Positions 34,320-42,279 of a DNA stretch of 64,000 nt are shown one piece after another (positions within the stretch are counted from its first letter, which is position 1; every line of letters starts with the position of its first letter). The notes under the pieces are model-generated. The model was not told where the DNA came from. It was given only the letters and a program-made list of their open reading frames with translations, and did not search any database. Origin of the DNA: Magnetovibrio sp. (GTDB taxonomy: Bacteria > Pseudomonadota > Alphaproteobacteria > Rhodospirillales > Magnetovibrionaceae); contig JANQJR010000036.1 in the NCBI GenBank assembly GCA_028281525.1, forward strand, positions 20,456 to 84,455, written 5' to 3'. The position numbers and the translations under genes were made by a program.

Positions 34320-35114
34320 TTATGTAGCGCGTTTGCGCGCATATGCAACAAGTGCGATGCCCACGAGGATCATCGGGATCGACAACAACTGCCCCATGGT
34401 CGCGCCCCCGATGAGGAAACCCAAGTGTGCGTCGGGTTCGCGGAAGAATTCAACGAAGGTGCGCGCCAATCCGTAACCGATCAAAAACACGCCGGAAATC
34501 ACGCCCGGCTTGGTCCGCCAAGCGTCGCGCCGCCACACCAGATGCAAAACCACCAGCAGCACCAGCCCTTCCAGGACGGCTTCGTAGATCTGACTGGGAT
34601 GGCGCGGATACGGCCCACCGTTCGGAAACACCACGCCCCACGCCACATTGGTGGTGCGTCCCCACAGTTCCGCGTTGATGAAGTTGGCGATGCGCCCAAA
34701 AAACAAACCGATGGGCGTGACCACCGCCGCCAAATCGATGAAGGCCCAAAATTGAATATCGCGTTTGCGGCAAAACAGCCATGTTGCGATCAGAACGCCC
34801 AAGAATCCGCCGTGGAACGACATGCCGCCGTGCCAGGTCTGGAGAATTTCCAGCGGTTGCGACAGGTAGTACGCGGGCTTGTAGAACAGCACGTACCCGA
34901 GCCGGCCACCCAAAATCACGCCCAGCACCGCCCACACCAGGAAGTCGTCGGCATCTTCCGGTTTGATCAACGATCCGGCTTGGCGCGCCAACCAGATCAT
35001 GTAGCGCCATCCCAGCACCAGACCGACGATGTAGGCGAGCGCATACCAGCGGATAGCGACGGGACCGATCTCCACCAGCACCGGGTCGATCATGGGAAAA
35101 GGCATTGCGAACAT
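34320..35114 (-). CDS. lgt: Prolipoprotein diacylglyceryl transferase
   Basis: First enzyme of lipoprotein maturation; transfers diacylglycerol to the lipobox cysteine. Seven hydrophobic segments are visible. Conserved sites: GGRLGYVLFY, GGMSFHGGFLG and the family signature GRIANFINAELWG. The product has 264 residues. The several lipoproteins in this window are its likely substrates. An in-frame ATG at 35105 is an alternative start. Neighbours: hldD 8 bases upstream and midA downstream. Confidence 0.96.
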   Translation of the reverse strand: MFAMPFPMIDPVLVEIGPVAIRWYALAYIVGLVLGWRYMIWLARQAGSLIKPEDADDFLVWAVLGVILGGRLGYVLFYKPAYYLSQPLEILQTWHGGMSFHGGFLGVLIATWLFCRKRDIQFWAFIDLAAVVTPIGLFFGRIANFINAELWGRTTNVAWGVVFPNGGPYPRHPSQIYEAVLEGLVLLVVLHLVWRRDAWRTKPGVISGVFLIGYGLARTFVEFFREPDAHLGFLIGGATMGQLLSIPMILVGIALVAYARKRAT

Positions 35115-35122
35115 GCTCTACA

Positions 35123-36109
35123 TCACCTGAACGGGTCTTCGGTGTAGAGGAAGTCTTGCACGTACTGGCGGATGCCTTCTTCCAACGCCGTGAACTGGCC
35201 GGGATACCCCGCGTCGCGCAGTTTGCTCATGTCGGCCTGGGTATAATACTGATACTTGTCGCGCAGATGCTCAGGCGTGGGAATGTATTCGATCTTCGCA
35301 TCCTGGCCCAATGCGGTATAGACGGCGGAAGCCAAATCCTTGAACGGCCGCGCCTGGCCGGTGCCGCAATTGAACAGGCCGGACACGCCCGGATTGTCCA
35401 ACAGCCACATCATCACATTGATGCAATCGTCGATGAACACGAAATCGCGCAGCTGTCCGCCGTCCTCGTAGTCGGGGTGGTGGGATTGGAACAACTTGCA
35501 GGTTTCGCCCTGGCTCGCCACCGGGAAAACGTGGCTGACCACGCTTTGCATGGTGCCTTTGTGGTATTCGTTGGGACCGTAGACGTTGAAGAACTTCAGT
35601 CCCGCCCACTGCGGCGGATGCACTTCATTGCTCGCCAGCATGCGTGCCACACGCCGATCGAACAGATGCTTGCTCCAGCCATAGGGGTTGAGCGGCTGAA
35701 GTTTCGCCAAATCATCCATCGCGTCCGTATCGACGAAACCGTGCTCACCGCCGCCATAGGTCGCAGCGCTGGAGGCGTAGATAAAACGGACCTGATGCTG
35801 GGTGCACCACTTCCACAAGTCCATGGACAGGCGGAAGTTGTTGTCCATGATCTTGTCGGCATCCATTTCCGTGGTCGCGGAAATCGCGCCCATGTGAAAG
35901 ATCGCCTTGACGTTGGACTCATGAGTCTCCAGGAATTCAAACAGATTGTCGGGGTGCACCACGTCGTATAGCTCGCGCTTTGCGATGTTTTTCCACTTCA
36001 CCCCATCGCGCAAACGGTCCACCACGACGATCTTGCTGTAGCCGCGCTGTTCCAATGCCCAGACGATGTTGGAGCCGATAAATCCGGCCCCGCCGGTGAC
36101 GATGTACAT
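35123..36109 (-). CDS. hldD: ADP-L-glycero-D-manno-heptose 6-epimerase
   Basis: Last step in making the nucleotide-activated heptose for the lipopolysaccharide inner core. Short-chain fold: the NADP-binding VTGGAGFIGSNIV at the N-terminus, the catalytic YGWSKHLFD tyrosine-lysine pair, and YASSAATYGGGEHG and FFNVYGPNEYHKG blocks specific to this epimerase. Length 328 is typical. Presence implies heptose-containing LPS. Confidence 0.95.
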   Translation of the reverse strand: MYIVTGGAGFIGSNIVWALEQRGYSKIVVVDRLRDGVKWKNIAKRELYDVVHPDNLFEFLETHESNVKAIFHMGAISATTEMDADKIMDNNFRLSMDLWKWCTQHQVRFIYASSAATYGGGEHGFVDTDAMDDLAKLQPLNPYGWSKHLFDRRVARMLASNEVHPPQWAGLKFFNVYGPNEYHKGTMQSVVSHVFPVASQGETCKLFQSHHPDYEDGGQLRDFVFIDDCINVMMWLLDNPGVSGLFNCGTGQARPFKDLASAVYTALGQDAKIEYIPTPEHLRDKYQYYTQADMSKLRDAGYPGQFTALEEGIRQYVQDFLYTEDPFR

Positions 36110-36254
36110 GTGGAAGTTCCCTTTGAATCTGGGCCCTTGTGAATCTTGACCCTGTTATAGGCCCCAGGCCGTGATGGGGCAAGCGGTGGAGTTGCCTTCC
36201 TTCCCGTCCCGGCCCATAATGCGCGCCAACACGACCAACCGAGGAAGCCAAGCT

Positions 36255-36509
36255 ATGCAGACCTCCAATCGCATTCTCGACGATATGGCCAAAGTGGCGA
36301 GCGGCGCTGTGTCCGCCATCACCGGCGCCAAGGGCGACGGCGAACACTTCTTGAAGCGCCAGATGGAAAAACTGCTGTCCGAAATGGACCTGGTGACGCG
36401 TGAGGAATTCGACGCGGTCAAAGCCCTGGCCGCCAATGCGCGTGCTGAGCAGGAAAAGCTGGAAGCCCGCGTGGCCGAGCTGGAAGCCCAGCTCAAGAAA
36501 AAGAAATAA
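36255..36509 (+). CDS. ubiK: UbiK/BMFP family accessory factor
   Basis: The 84-residue protein begins MQTSNRILDDMAKVASGAVSAITGAK and ends in a long coiled coil (EEFDAVKALAANARAEQEKLEARVAELEAQLKKKK). This is the BMFP/YqiC pattern; the E. coli member UbiK helps ubiquinone synthesis under oxygen and also fuses membranes in vitro. ATG 36255 has GAGGAAG upstream; the longer frame to 36171 lacks support. It is monocistronic, with a terminator about 100 bases downstream. Confidence 0.88.
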   Translation: MQTSNRILDDMAKVASGAVSAITGAKGDGEHFLKRQMEKLLSEMDLVTREEFDAVKALAANARAEQEKLEARVAELEAQLKKKK

Positions 36510-36806
36510 GCGCGCTTGAACAGTGGGCTCAGAGCCTTAATCCTAACCCCCGATTCGCCTCCGCTTTGCGCGGTTTTGAAAAAACGCATGTTTTTGAATC
36601 CTTGAGAGCTCCCGATTCGCCCGATTCGGGGGCTTTTTGGCGAATCGATGCTAAGACTTTGGAATCCTTGAGACTCATGCTTGAAAATTGGATTATCCAC
36701 AAGAATCACCTTGTAACGCCTTGCACACCTTGCACCCCATAGAGACACTAAATCTAGTGTTGGCCGCAAGAGCCACACACACATAGTGGATTTGGGGGTC
36801 AGGTAC
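36510..36806. promoter_or_regulatory. Regulatory gap with GANTC cluster, DnaA box and palindrome
   Basis: This 297-base gap precedes the YbjN-proC-csaA operon. It holds eight GANTC sites (starts at 36552, 36596, 36614, 36623, 36642, 36662, 36672 and 36703), where under one is expected by chance in that span. A perfect DnaA box TTATCCACA lies at 36693-36701. The palindrome ACACTA-N4-TAGTGT is at 36745-36760. The 12-base repeat GAATCCTTGAGA occurs at 36596 and 36662. GANTC is the target of the CcrM methylase of alphaproteobacteria, so cell-cycle-linked control is plausible (inference). Confidence 0.6.
36607..36638 (+). terminator. Terminator downstream of ubiK
   Basis: AGCTCCCGA (36607-36615) pairs with TCGGGGGCT (36626-36634, one G-U pair) around a 10-base loop, followed by TTTT. 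It ends 129 bases after the ubiK stop and is embedded in the GANTC cluster. Confidence 0.6.
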
Positions 36807-37310
36807 ATGCCGACACTGCACAGCGAATTTGAGCGTTCCGTCAGTCATCCCATGGACGTGGTCGAACAGACCGTGGGCCTTTACGAATGGCAAACGGACC
36901 GCACCTGCGACACGGAAATCGCCGTGCAGGCGCCCGGTAAATGGTGCGATTACTCCATGTACTTCACCTGGAGCGAAAACGCCGAAGCCATGCAACTGAC
37001 CTGCGCTTTCGACATGCGCATCCACAAGGACAAACTCGGAGCGGTACACGAACTGTTGATGCTCGCCAACGAAAGTTTGTGGCTCGGCCATTTCGGCCTG
37101 TGGGTCGACGAAGGCCTGCCCATGTTCCGCCATGCGCTGCCGCTGCGCGGTGCCGCGAAACCGACCATCGAGCAGGTTCAGGACATGGTGGAAACGGCGC
37201 TCTATGAATGCGAACGCTTCTATCCCGCCTTCCAATACGTAATCTGGGGCGGACACACCGCTGAGCAAGCCATGCAGGCGGCGCTTCTGGAAACCGTGGG
37301 CGAGGCCTAA
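36807..37310 (+). CDS. YbjN domain-containing protein
   Basis: The 167-residue protein fits the YbjN family, relatives of type III secretion chaperones: FERSVSHPMDVVEQTVGLYEW, then KWCDYSMYFTWSENAEAMQLTCAFDMRI and LMLANESLWLGHFGLWVDEGLPMFRHALPL. E. coli YbjN affects motility, biofilm and toxin-antitoxin balance, but its mechanism is unclear. ATG 36807 is used since GGGGGTCAGG precedes it; an extension to 36786 is possible. proC starts 3 bases after its stop. Confidence 0.85.
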   Translation: MPTLHSEFERSVSHPMDVVEQTVGLYEWQTDRTCDTEIAVQAPGKWCDYSMYFTWSENAEAMQLTCAFDMRIHKDKLGAVHELLMLANESLWLGHFGLWVDEGLPMFRHALPLRGAAKPTIEQVQDMVETALYECERFYPAFQYVIWGGHTAEQAMQAALLETVGEA

Positions 37311-37313
37311 GCT

Positions 37314-38126
37314 GTGACGACCCATCTGCTCATCGGCTGCGGCAAGATGGGCGGAGCCATGCTGGAAGGCTGGCTCGACCAAGGTATTCCCGCTTCCGAC
37401 ATCACCATCGTGGAGCCCAACGCCGAGCTGGCGCGCACCATTGCGGGCAAGTATGGCGTGAACGCCGCCTCTGGCGTGGAGGACCTGACTGAGGATTACG
37501 CTCCGGACGTGGCGGTCCTGGCGGTCAAACCCCAGGTCATGGACCAAGTCCTGCCGCCCTATAAAGCCCTTGTCCCTAAAGGTCCCGTGTTCCTGTCCAT
37601 CGCAGCAGGCAAGACCATCGCCAGCTTCGAAGCCATCTTGGGCAACGAGGCCGCCATCGTGCGCGCCATGCCCAACACGCCCGCGGCCGTGGGCCGGGGC
37701 ATCACGGTAAGCTGTCCCAACGCCAACGTCTCAGACAACCAACGCCAACTGTGCGATCAACTGCTCGCATCCGTCGGCCAAGTGGAATGGGTGATCGAGG
37801 AAGCGCACATGGATGCCGTCACCGCCGTGTCGGGCAGCGGCCCCGCATACATTTTCCTGCTGGCGGAAACCTTAGGGTACGCGGGCCGCATGATGGGCCT
37901 GCCGCCGGAGCTGTCGGACAAACTGGCGCGCGCCACCGTGGCGGGATCGGGCGAACTTCTGCACCAGTCCCATGAGAGCGCTCAGACGTTGCGCGAAAAC
38001 GTCACCTCGCCGGGCGGCACCACGTCCGCCGCGCTGGAAGTTCTGATGGGTCCACACGGCATGAAGGAACTGATGGAAAAGGCCATCGCGGCTGCGACCG
38101 AACGCTCCAAGGAATTGGCGAACTGA
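37314..38126 (+). CDS. proC: Pyrroline-5-carboxylate reductase
   Basis: NAD(P)H-dependent last step of proline synthesis. Rossmann start HLLIGCGKMGGAML, then AVKPQVMD, IVRAMPNTPAAVGRG, and the signature VSGSGPAYIFLLAETL plus SPGGTTSAALEVL. Start is GTG at 37314, directly after the YbjN stop. The 270-residue length is normal. Steps one and two, proB and proA, are also in this window at 59-61.6 kb. Its stop overlaps the csaA start by one base. Confidence 0.95.
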   Translation: MTTHLLIGCGKMGGAMLEGWLDQGIPASDITIVEPNAELARTIAGKYGVNAASGVEDLTEDYAPDVAVLAVKPQVMDQVLPPYKALVPKGPVFLSIAAGKTIASFEAILGNEAAIVRAMPNTPAAVGRGITVSCPNANVSDNQRQLCDQLLASVGQVEWVIEEAHMDAVTAVSGSGPAYIFLLAETLGYAGRMMGLPPELSDKLARATVAGSGELLHQSHESAQTLRENVTSPGGTTSAALEVLMGPHGMKELMEKAIAAATERSKELAN

Positions 38127-38476
38127 TGAGCGCCCCCGCACCCCAAATCACTTACGATGATTTCGTCAAGGTCGATATCCGTGTCGGCCAGATCATGCGC
38201 ACCGAAGACTTCCCCGAAGCGCGCAAACCCGCGATCAAACTGTGGATCGATTTCGGCGACGACATCGGCGTGAAAAAAAGCTCGGCGCAAATCACCAAGC
38301 ACTACAAACCGCAATTGCTGATGGGCAAACAGGTGCTCGCCGTGGTCAACTTTCCACCCCGCCAGATCGCGGACTTCATGAGCGAGGTGCTGGTTCTGGG
38401 CGTGCCCGACGACGAGGGCGAGGTGATCTTGCTCAAGCCCGAACAGTACGCCCCCCTGGGTGGGCGGATGTTCTAG
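38126..38476 (+). CDS. csaA: CsaA-like tRNA-binding domain protein
   Basis: The 116-residue OB-fold protein of the EMAP-II/tRNA-binding family: DDFVKVDIRVGQIMRTEDFPEARKPAIKLWIDFG then KKSSAQITKHY and VLAVVNFPPRQIADFMSEVLVLG. CsaA dimers bind tRNA and were proposed as secretion-related chaperones in Bacillus; the real role is unsettled. Start overlaps the proC stop (TGATG). Last gene of YbjN-proC-csaA. Confidence 0.92.
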   Translation: MSAPAPQITYDDFVKVDIRVGQIMRTEDFPEARKPAIKLWIDFGDDIGVKKSSAQITKHYKPQLLMGKQVLAVVNFPPRQIADFMSEVLVLGVPDDEGEVILLKPEQYAPLGGRMF

Positions 38477-38488
38477 GGTTAGGGCATC

Positions 38489-39808
38489 TTAAACCGGCAG
38501 CGACACCCGCACACGTAGGCCGCCGCCCGGTGCATCCTCCAACAAAATCTCACCGCCGTGCCCACGGATGGCGTCGCGCGCGATGGTCATGCCCAGCCCC
38601 ACGCCGCCGGTCACCGGGTTGCGGGACGTGTCCAGCCGGATGAACGGCTTGAACACTTCTTCGCGCTGATCCTCGGGAATGCCGGGGCCGTCGTCGTCAA
38701 TGACGATTTCCACCATTTCCGAACGGATGCCGGAGCGGATTGCGATGTGGTCGCCGTAGCGGATCGAGTTTTCCACCAAGTTGGTGAGCGCGCGTTTGAG
38801 CGCGTTGGGTTTGATCGGCGCACGGATATCGCCTTCGGAATGCAGATCGATAGCCGCGCCCTTGCGCCGGGCCTGGGTGACGATTTCGGCGATCATGTCG
38901 GTGAGACTTTGCTCCACCGCCGTCTCTCCGCCTTCGCCGCGTACGAAGGCCAAGTATTCCTCCAACATGTGTTCCATGTCGGTGATGTCGGTTTTGAGTT
39001 CCATCGCGCCGTCCGCATCGCCCATCATTTCCAATTGCAACTTCATGCGCGTGAGCGGCGTGCGCAGATCGTGCGATACGCCCGCGAGCATGTCGGTGCG
39101 TTGCTGGATGTGACGTTTGATACGGTTGCGCATGGCGATGAAGGCGCCGGCGGCGCGGCGCACCTCCGTCGCGCCTTCGGGCTTGAAGCGCGGCGTGTCA
39201 CGGCCCATGCCGAAATCGTCGGCGGCCTGGGCCAAACGGCGGATGGGTCGTACTTGGTTGCGCATGAAAATCATGGCGACGGCGAACAGCAGCATGGACG
39301 TGCCCGCCATCCACAAAACGAACACATAGGTCGTGGTGGAAAACAGGCGCTTGCGCGGTACGGTGGCGTTGAGCACACCTTCGGGCAATTGCACCTCAAT
39401 GGCGACGACCCGGTCCGATGTTTGGGCGTCGATGCGATGCGGTTTGTTGAGCGCTTCATCCATAGCGTTGGACATTTGACGCACGAGGATCGCTTCGCCC
39501 AATTTATGGGTGTCGGCCAACACGCCACCCGGCTCGTAGCGCAGCTGCAGTTGGAGAGATTTCTCAAATTGGTCAAACAGTTGGTCACGCGCCTCCACAC
39601 TGGGCGCATGGCGCATGCCTTCGATCACCACGGCGAGCTCTCCCGCCACACCAAGCGCCAAGCGCCGGCCTACTTTGTCCCAGTGATTTTCGAAAAAAAT
39701 CGTCGCGCTGATCACCTGCAGCAAGATCAACGGCGTGACAATGATCAAGACGGAGCGACCCAACAGGCTTTTGGGCAGATAGGGCTTGAACACGGTGGAA
39801 ATGTTCAT
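38489..39808 (-). CDS. EnvZ-like sensor histidine kinase
   Basis: Membrane kinase of 439 residues: TM1 about 17-40, a periplasmic domain of about 115 residues, TM2 about 158-183, HAMP to about 235, the dimerisation box with H246 in VSHDLRTPLTRMK, and the ATPase domain (NLVENSIRYG, DDGPGIPEDQ, GVGLGMTIARD). It follows its OmpR-like partner by 10 bases. The stimulus is unknown; in EnvZ itself it is osmolarity. The histidine-plus-DLRTP context is of the EnvZ type with phosphatase activity expected. Confidence 0.93.
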   Translation of the reverse strand: MNISTVFKPYLPKSLLGRSVLIIVTPLILLQVISATIFFENHWDKVGRRLALGVAGELAVVIEGMRHAPSVEARDQLFDQFEKSLQLQLRYEPGGVLADTHKLGEAILVRQMSNAMDEALNKPHRIDAQTSDRVVAIEVQLPEGVLNATVPRKRLFSTTTYVFVLWMAGTSMLLFAVAMIFMRNQVRPIRRLAQAADDFGMGRDTPRFKPEGATEVRRAAGAFIAMRNRIKRHIQQRTDMLAGVSHDLRTPLTRMKLQLEMMGDADGAMELKTDITDMEHMLEEYLAFVRGEGGETAVEQSLTDMIAEIVTQARRKGAAIDLHSEGDIRAPIKPNALKRALTNLVENSIRYGDHIAIRSGIRSEMVEIVIDDDGPGIPEDQREEVFKPFIRLDTSRNPVTGGVGLGMTIARDAIRGHGGEILLEDAPGGGLRVRVSLPV

Positions 39809-39818
39809 GAGCGCGACC

Positions 39819-40526
39819 TCAATCCGGCATCAGGGCATAACCTTTGCCCCGAACGGTTTGCAAGTACCGCGGCAACTTCGGGTCTGTTTCGATCTTGCGC
39901 CTCAGACGCGTGACCTGCACGTCCACGGCGCGCCCGCCGGAATTGGATGCACTGTCCCCGCCGGCGGTACGCTCGATCAGTTCATCGCGCGAAAACGGCA
40001 CGCCCGGGCGTTCGGACAAGACCTTGAGCAACTGCACCTCCATTGTCGTCAGGCGCACCGGCTTGCCGTCCACCGACAACTCGCCCCGTTCCAGATCGAA
40101 GCTGGCCGCGCCCATGACGACGAGACGCGGGCCGGTATCCTCTTCGGCGGGCTTGGACACACGCTTGAAAATATTGTTGACCCGCAGCAACAATTCGCGC
40201 GGTTCGAACGGCTTGGTCAAGTAATCGTCCGCGCCGTGCTCCAGACCGCGGATGCGGTCTTCGGTCTCACCCATGGCGGTGAGCATCAAGATCGGCACGT
40301 CAGAGGCCTTGCGAAAATCGGTCGCAAAATCCAAGCCGCTTTCGCCGGGCATCATCAAGTCCAAAATGATCAAATCGAATGCCAAGGACTTCAATTTCGC
40401 CCGCGCATTCTGCGCATCTGTGGCGGTCAGCACGACGAAGCCATTGTCGCTGAGATACTTGCGCAGCAATTCCCGCAACCGGTCATCGTCATCCACCACC
40501 AGAATATGGGGAAGGTCCGCTACCAT
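39819..40526 (-). CDS. OmpR family response regulator (PetR-like)
   Basis: The 235-residue regulator has a receiver domain with the acidic triad (DDDD at 12-15) and phosphorylation site D56 in DLIILDLMMPGESG, and a C-terminal winged helix (VRLTTMEVQLLKVLSERPG, SNSGGRAVDVQVTRLRRKIE). It ends RYLQTVRGKGYALMPD. The gene lies directly downstream of a MarR gene, as petR follows petP in Rhodobacter capsulatus, where PetR is needed for cytochrome bc1. Here a cognate kinase follows, which suits either an OmpR or PetR role. Confidence 0.93.
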   Translation of the reverse strand: MVADLPHILVVDDDDRLRELLRKYLSDNGFVVLTATDAQNARAKLKSLAFDLIILDLMMPGESGLDFATDFRKASDVPILMLTAMGETEDRIRGLEHGADDYLTKPFEPRELLLRVNNIFKRVSKPAEEDTGPRLVVMGAASFDLERGELSVDGKPVRLTTMEVQLLKVLSERPGVPFSRDELIERTAGGDSASNSGGRAVDVQVTRLRRKIETDPKLPRYLQTVRGKGYALMPD

Positions 40527-40562
40527 GCCCCCTTTTCTCCTCCAACGTTTTGCTCTTGGAGA

Positions 40563-40615
40563 CTAGGTCACGGACTCATAAATGTCATGAGAAATGGTAT
40601 GAGTTCGTGACCTAG
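40563..40615 (-). promoter_or_regulatory. 18-bp near-perfect dyad between the marR and ompR-like genes
   Basis: CTAGGTCACGGACTCATA (40563-40580) and TATGAGTTCGTGACCTAG (40598-40615) pair over 18 bp with one G-U pair and a 17-base loop. It lies 4 bases after the marR stop and 37 bases before the ompR-like start. No uridine run follows, so it may be an attenuator, a processing site or a protein-binding operator rather than a simple terminator. Confidence 0.45.
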
Positions 40616-40618
40616 CAT

Positions 40619-41128
40619 TCACCCGGTATGAGGGCCACCACCCGTAAACCGCGTGCGGTCCTCAGTGTTGATGATTTCGGTGAGCACCGCCTTAAAGCCC
40701 CTCACCGCATCCGCGCCGGCGCGCCTGTAGGCTTGGCTGATGCGCGCGCTTTGGCACGCGGTCAGGCGGCCTTCCAGTTCGGCCCCTTTTTCGGTGAGTT
40801 CCAGGGTGCGCCGCCGCCGGTCGGTGGGGTCGGTTTCTTGGTGGATATAACCTTCCCGCACCAATTGGCCCAGCACCCGCGAAAGGCTCTGTTTGGTGAT
40901 CTGCAAAATGCCCAACAGGCGATTGACGGTGATGAATGGGTTGCGTTTGACGAAATAGATGACGCGGTGATGGGCGCGCCCAAACCCGTCACCGGCCAGA
41001 ATCGCATCCGGCTCGCCGGTAAAATCACGGTACGCAAAGAACAACAGTTCCAGCGCTTGGCGCAATTCCTCATCCGTGAGGTAGCGCTCAAGTCCCTCGT
41101 CGATTTGTGTCTCGCCTAAGTCGCTCAT
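40619..41128 (-). CDS. MarR family regulator (PetP-like)
   Basis: Winged helix-turn-helix regulator of 169 residues: RAHHRVIYFVKRNPFITVNRLLGILQITKQSLSRVLGQLVREGYI forms the DNA-binding part, followed by the wing DPTDRRRRTLELTEKG typical of MarR proteins. It is divergent from ilvE over 156 bases and upstream of the OmpR-like gene, matching the petP-petR pair of Rhodobacter. The C-terminal tail is rich in glycine and arginine. Ligand unknown. Confidence 0.92.
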   Translation of the reverse strand: MSDLGETQIDEGLERYLTDEELRQALELLFFAYRDFTGEPDAILAGDGFGRAHHRVIYFVKRNPFITVNRLLGILQITKQSLSRVLGQLVREGYIHQETDPTDRRRRTLELTEKGAELEGRLTACQSARISQAYRRAGADAVRGFKAVLTEIINTEDRTRFTGGGPHTG

Positions 41129-41158
41129 GCGGCGGCCTCGAAAAATAAGTCAGTGTTA

Positions 41159-41187
41159 TTGACATATATGCCTGTTCCTGATAAAAA
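41159..41187 (+). promoter_or_regulatory. Putative promoter and structured leader of ilvE
   Basis: TTGACA (41159-41164) with TAAAAA (41182-41187) at 17 bases spacing faces ilvE. The transcript leader then has two small hairpins, GGTAAT/ATTACC (41221-41226 with 41230-41235) and CGGTTT/AAACCG (41245-41250 with 41256-41261), before AGAAGGG and the ATG. A leader peptide rich in branched-chain residues is not apparent. Confidence 0.4.
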
Positions 41188-41284
41188 ACGCAACAACATT
41201 CCTGGGAAAAGGTCCAAAACGGTAATAAAATTACCAAACACCACCGGTTTTTTGTAAACCGAATCAAAGAGAAGGGCGAAGACG

Positions 41285-42205
41285 ATGGCGGGACCCGCTT
41301 ACGACGACCGTGACGGCAAAATCTGGTTCGACGGAGAAATGGTGGACTGGCGCGACGCCAAGGTTCACCTGCTGACCCATGCGCTTCACTACGGTTCCGG
41401 CGTCTTCGAAGGCGTGCGCATGTATTCCGGCGAAATCTTCAAACTGCGCGAACATTCCGTACGCTTGATCAAGTCCGCCGAAATGATGGGTTTTGAAATC
41501 CCCTATTCCGTCGAAGAGATCGACCAGGCCTGTATCGACGCATGCGCCATCAACAACATCACCGACGGTTATCTGCGTCCCATCGCTTGGCGCGGCAGCG
41601 AAATGATGGGCGTGGCCGCGCAGACCAACACCATTCACTTTGCCGTTGCGGCATGGGAATGGCCCAGCTATTTCTCCGCCGAAGCCCGCACCCAGGGCAT
41701 TTCGCTCAAAACCTCCAAATGGCGCCGTCCGGCGCCGGAAACCGCCCCGGTGCACGCCAAGGCTTGCGGCCTTTACATGATTGCGACGCTGTCCAAGCAC
41801 GACGCGGAAGCGTCGGGGTATACCGATGCCTTGCTGTTGGACTGGCGCGGTCAAATCGCCGAAGCCACCGGCGCGAACATCTTCATGGAAATGGGCGACG
41901 GCAAACTGCACACTCCGATTCCCGATTGTTTCCTGGACGGCATTACGCGCCGCACCGTCATCGATCTGGCGCGCGCGCGTAGCATCGACGTGGTGGAACG
42001 CGTGATCCTGCCGGAAGAACTGGCGAACGCAACTCAGGTGTTCTTGACCGGCACAGCCGCCGAGGTCACGCCGGTGGGCAAAATCGACGATTACACCTTC
42101 CCGGTCGGCGACATCACCAAGCAGCTCATGGACGATTATGAAAAGGCCGTGGGCAAGGCGCCCGCCAACGTCAAGCTGAACCGCGACGGCGCGGCGGCGG
42201 AGTAA
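41285..42205 (+). CDS. ilvE: Branched-chain amino acid aminotransferase
   Basis: Fold type IV PLP enzyme that makes valine, leucine and isoleucine from their 2-oxo acids. PLP lysine is K159 in APVHAKACGLY. Other marks: THALHYGSGVFEGVR near 31-45, YLRPIAWRG, the EATGANIFMEMGDG loop and FLTGTAAEVTPVGKID. Length 306 is typical. Good ribosome-binding site AGAAGGG. It is followed by a terminator and a convergent membrane-protein gene. Confidence 0.94.
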   Translation: MAGPAYDDRDGKIWFDGEMVDWRDAKVHLLTHALHYGSGVFEGVRMYSGEIFKLREHSVRLIKSAEMMGFEIPYSVEEIDQACIDACAINNITDGYLRPIAWRGSEMMGVAAQTNTIHFAVAAWEWPSYFSAEARTQGISLKTSKWRRPAPETAPVHAKACGLYMIATLSKHDAEASGYTDALLLDWRGQIAEATGANIFMEMGDGKLHTPIPDCFLDGITRRTVIDLARARSIDVVERVILPEELANATQVFLTGTAAEVTPVGKIDDYTFPVGDITKQLMDDYEKAVGKAPANVKLNRDGAAAE

Positions 42206-42238
42206 ACTCTGCGCATCTCAATCTCGGATCAGACCCTC

Positions 42239-42270
42239 AGCGGGCCCCCAAGGTCGGGGCCCGCTTTGGT
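42239..42270 (+). terminator. Rho-independent terminator of ilvE
   Basis: AGCGGGCCCC (42239-42248) pairs with GGGGCCCGCT (42256-42265) around a 7-base loop, followed by TTTGGTTGG. It lies 33 bases after the ilvE stop; the T-run is short. Confidence 0.7.
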
Positions 42271-42279
42271 TGGCATCGG

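Noticed and set aside
36510..36806. Full chromosomal replication origin
   Set aside because: Only one perfect DnaA box is present and no hemE, dnaA, parAB or similar origin neighbours are seen, so I keep it as a regulatory region.
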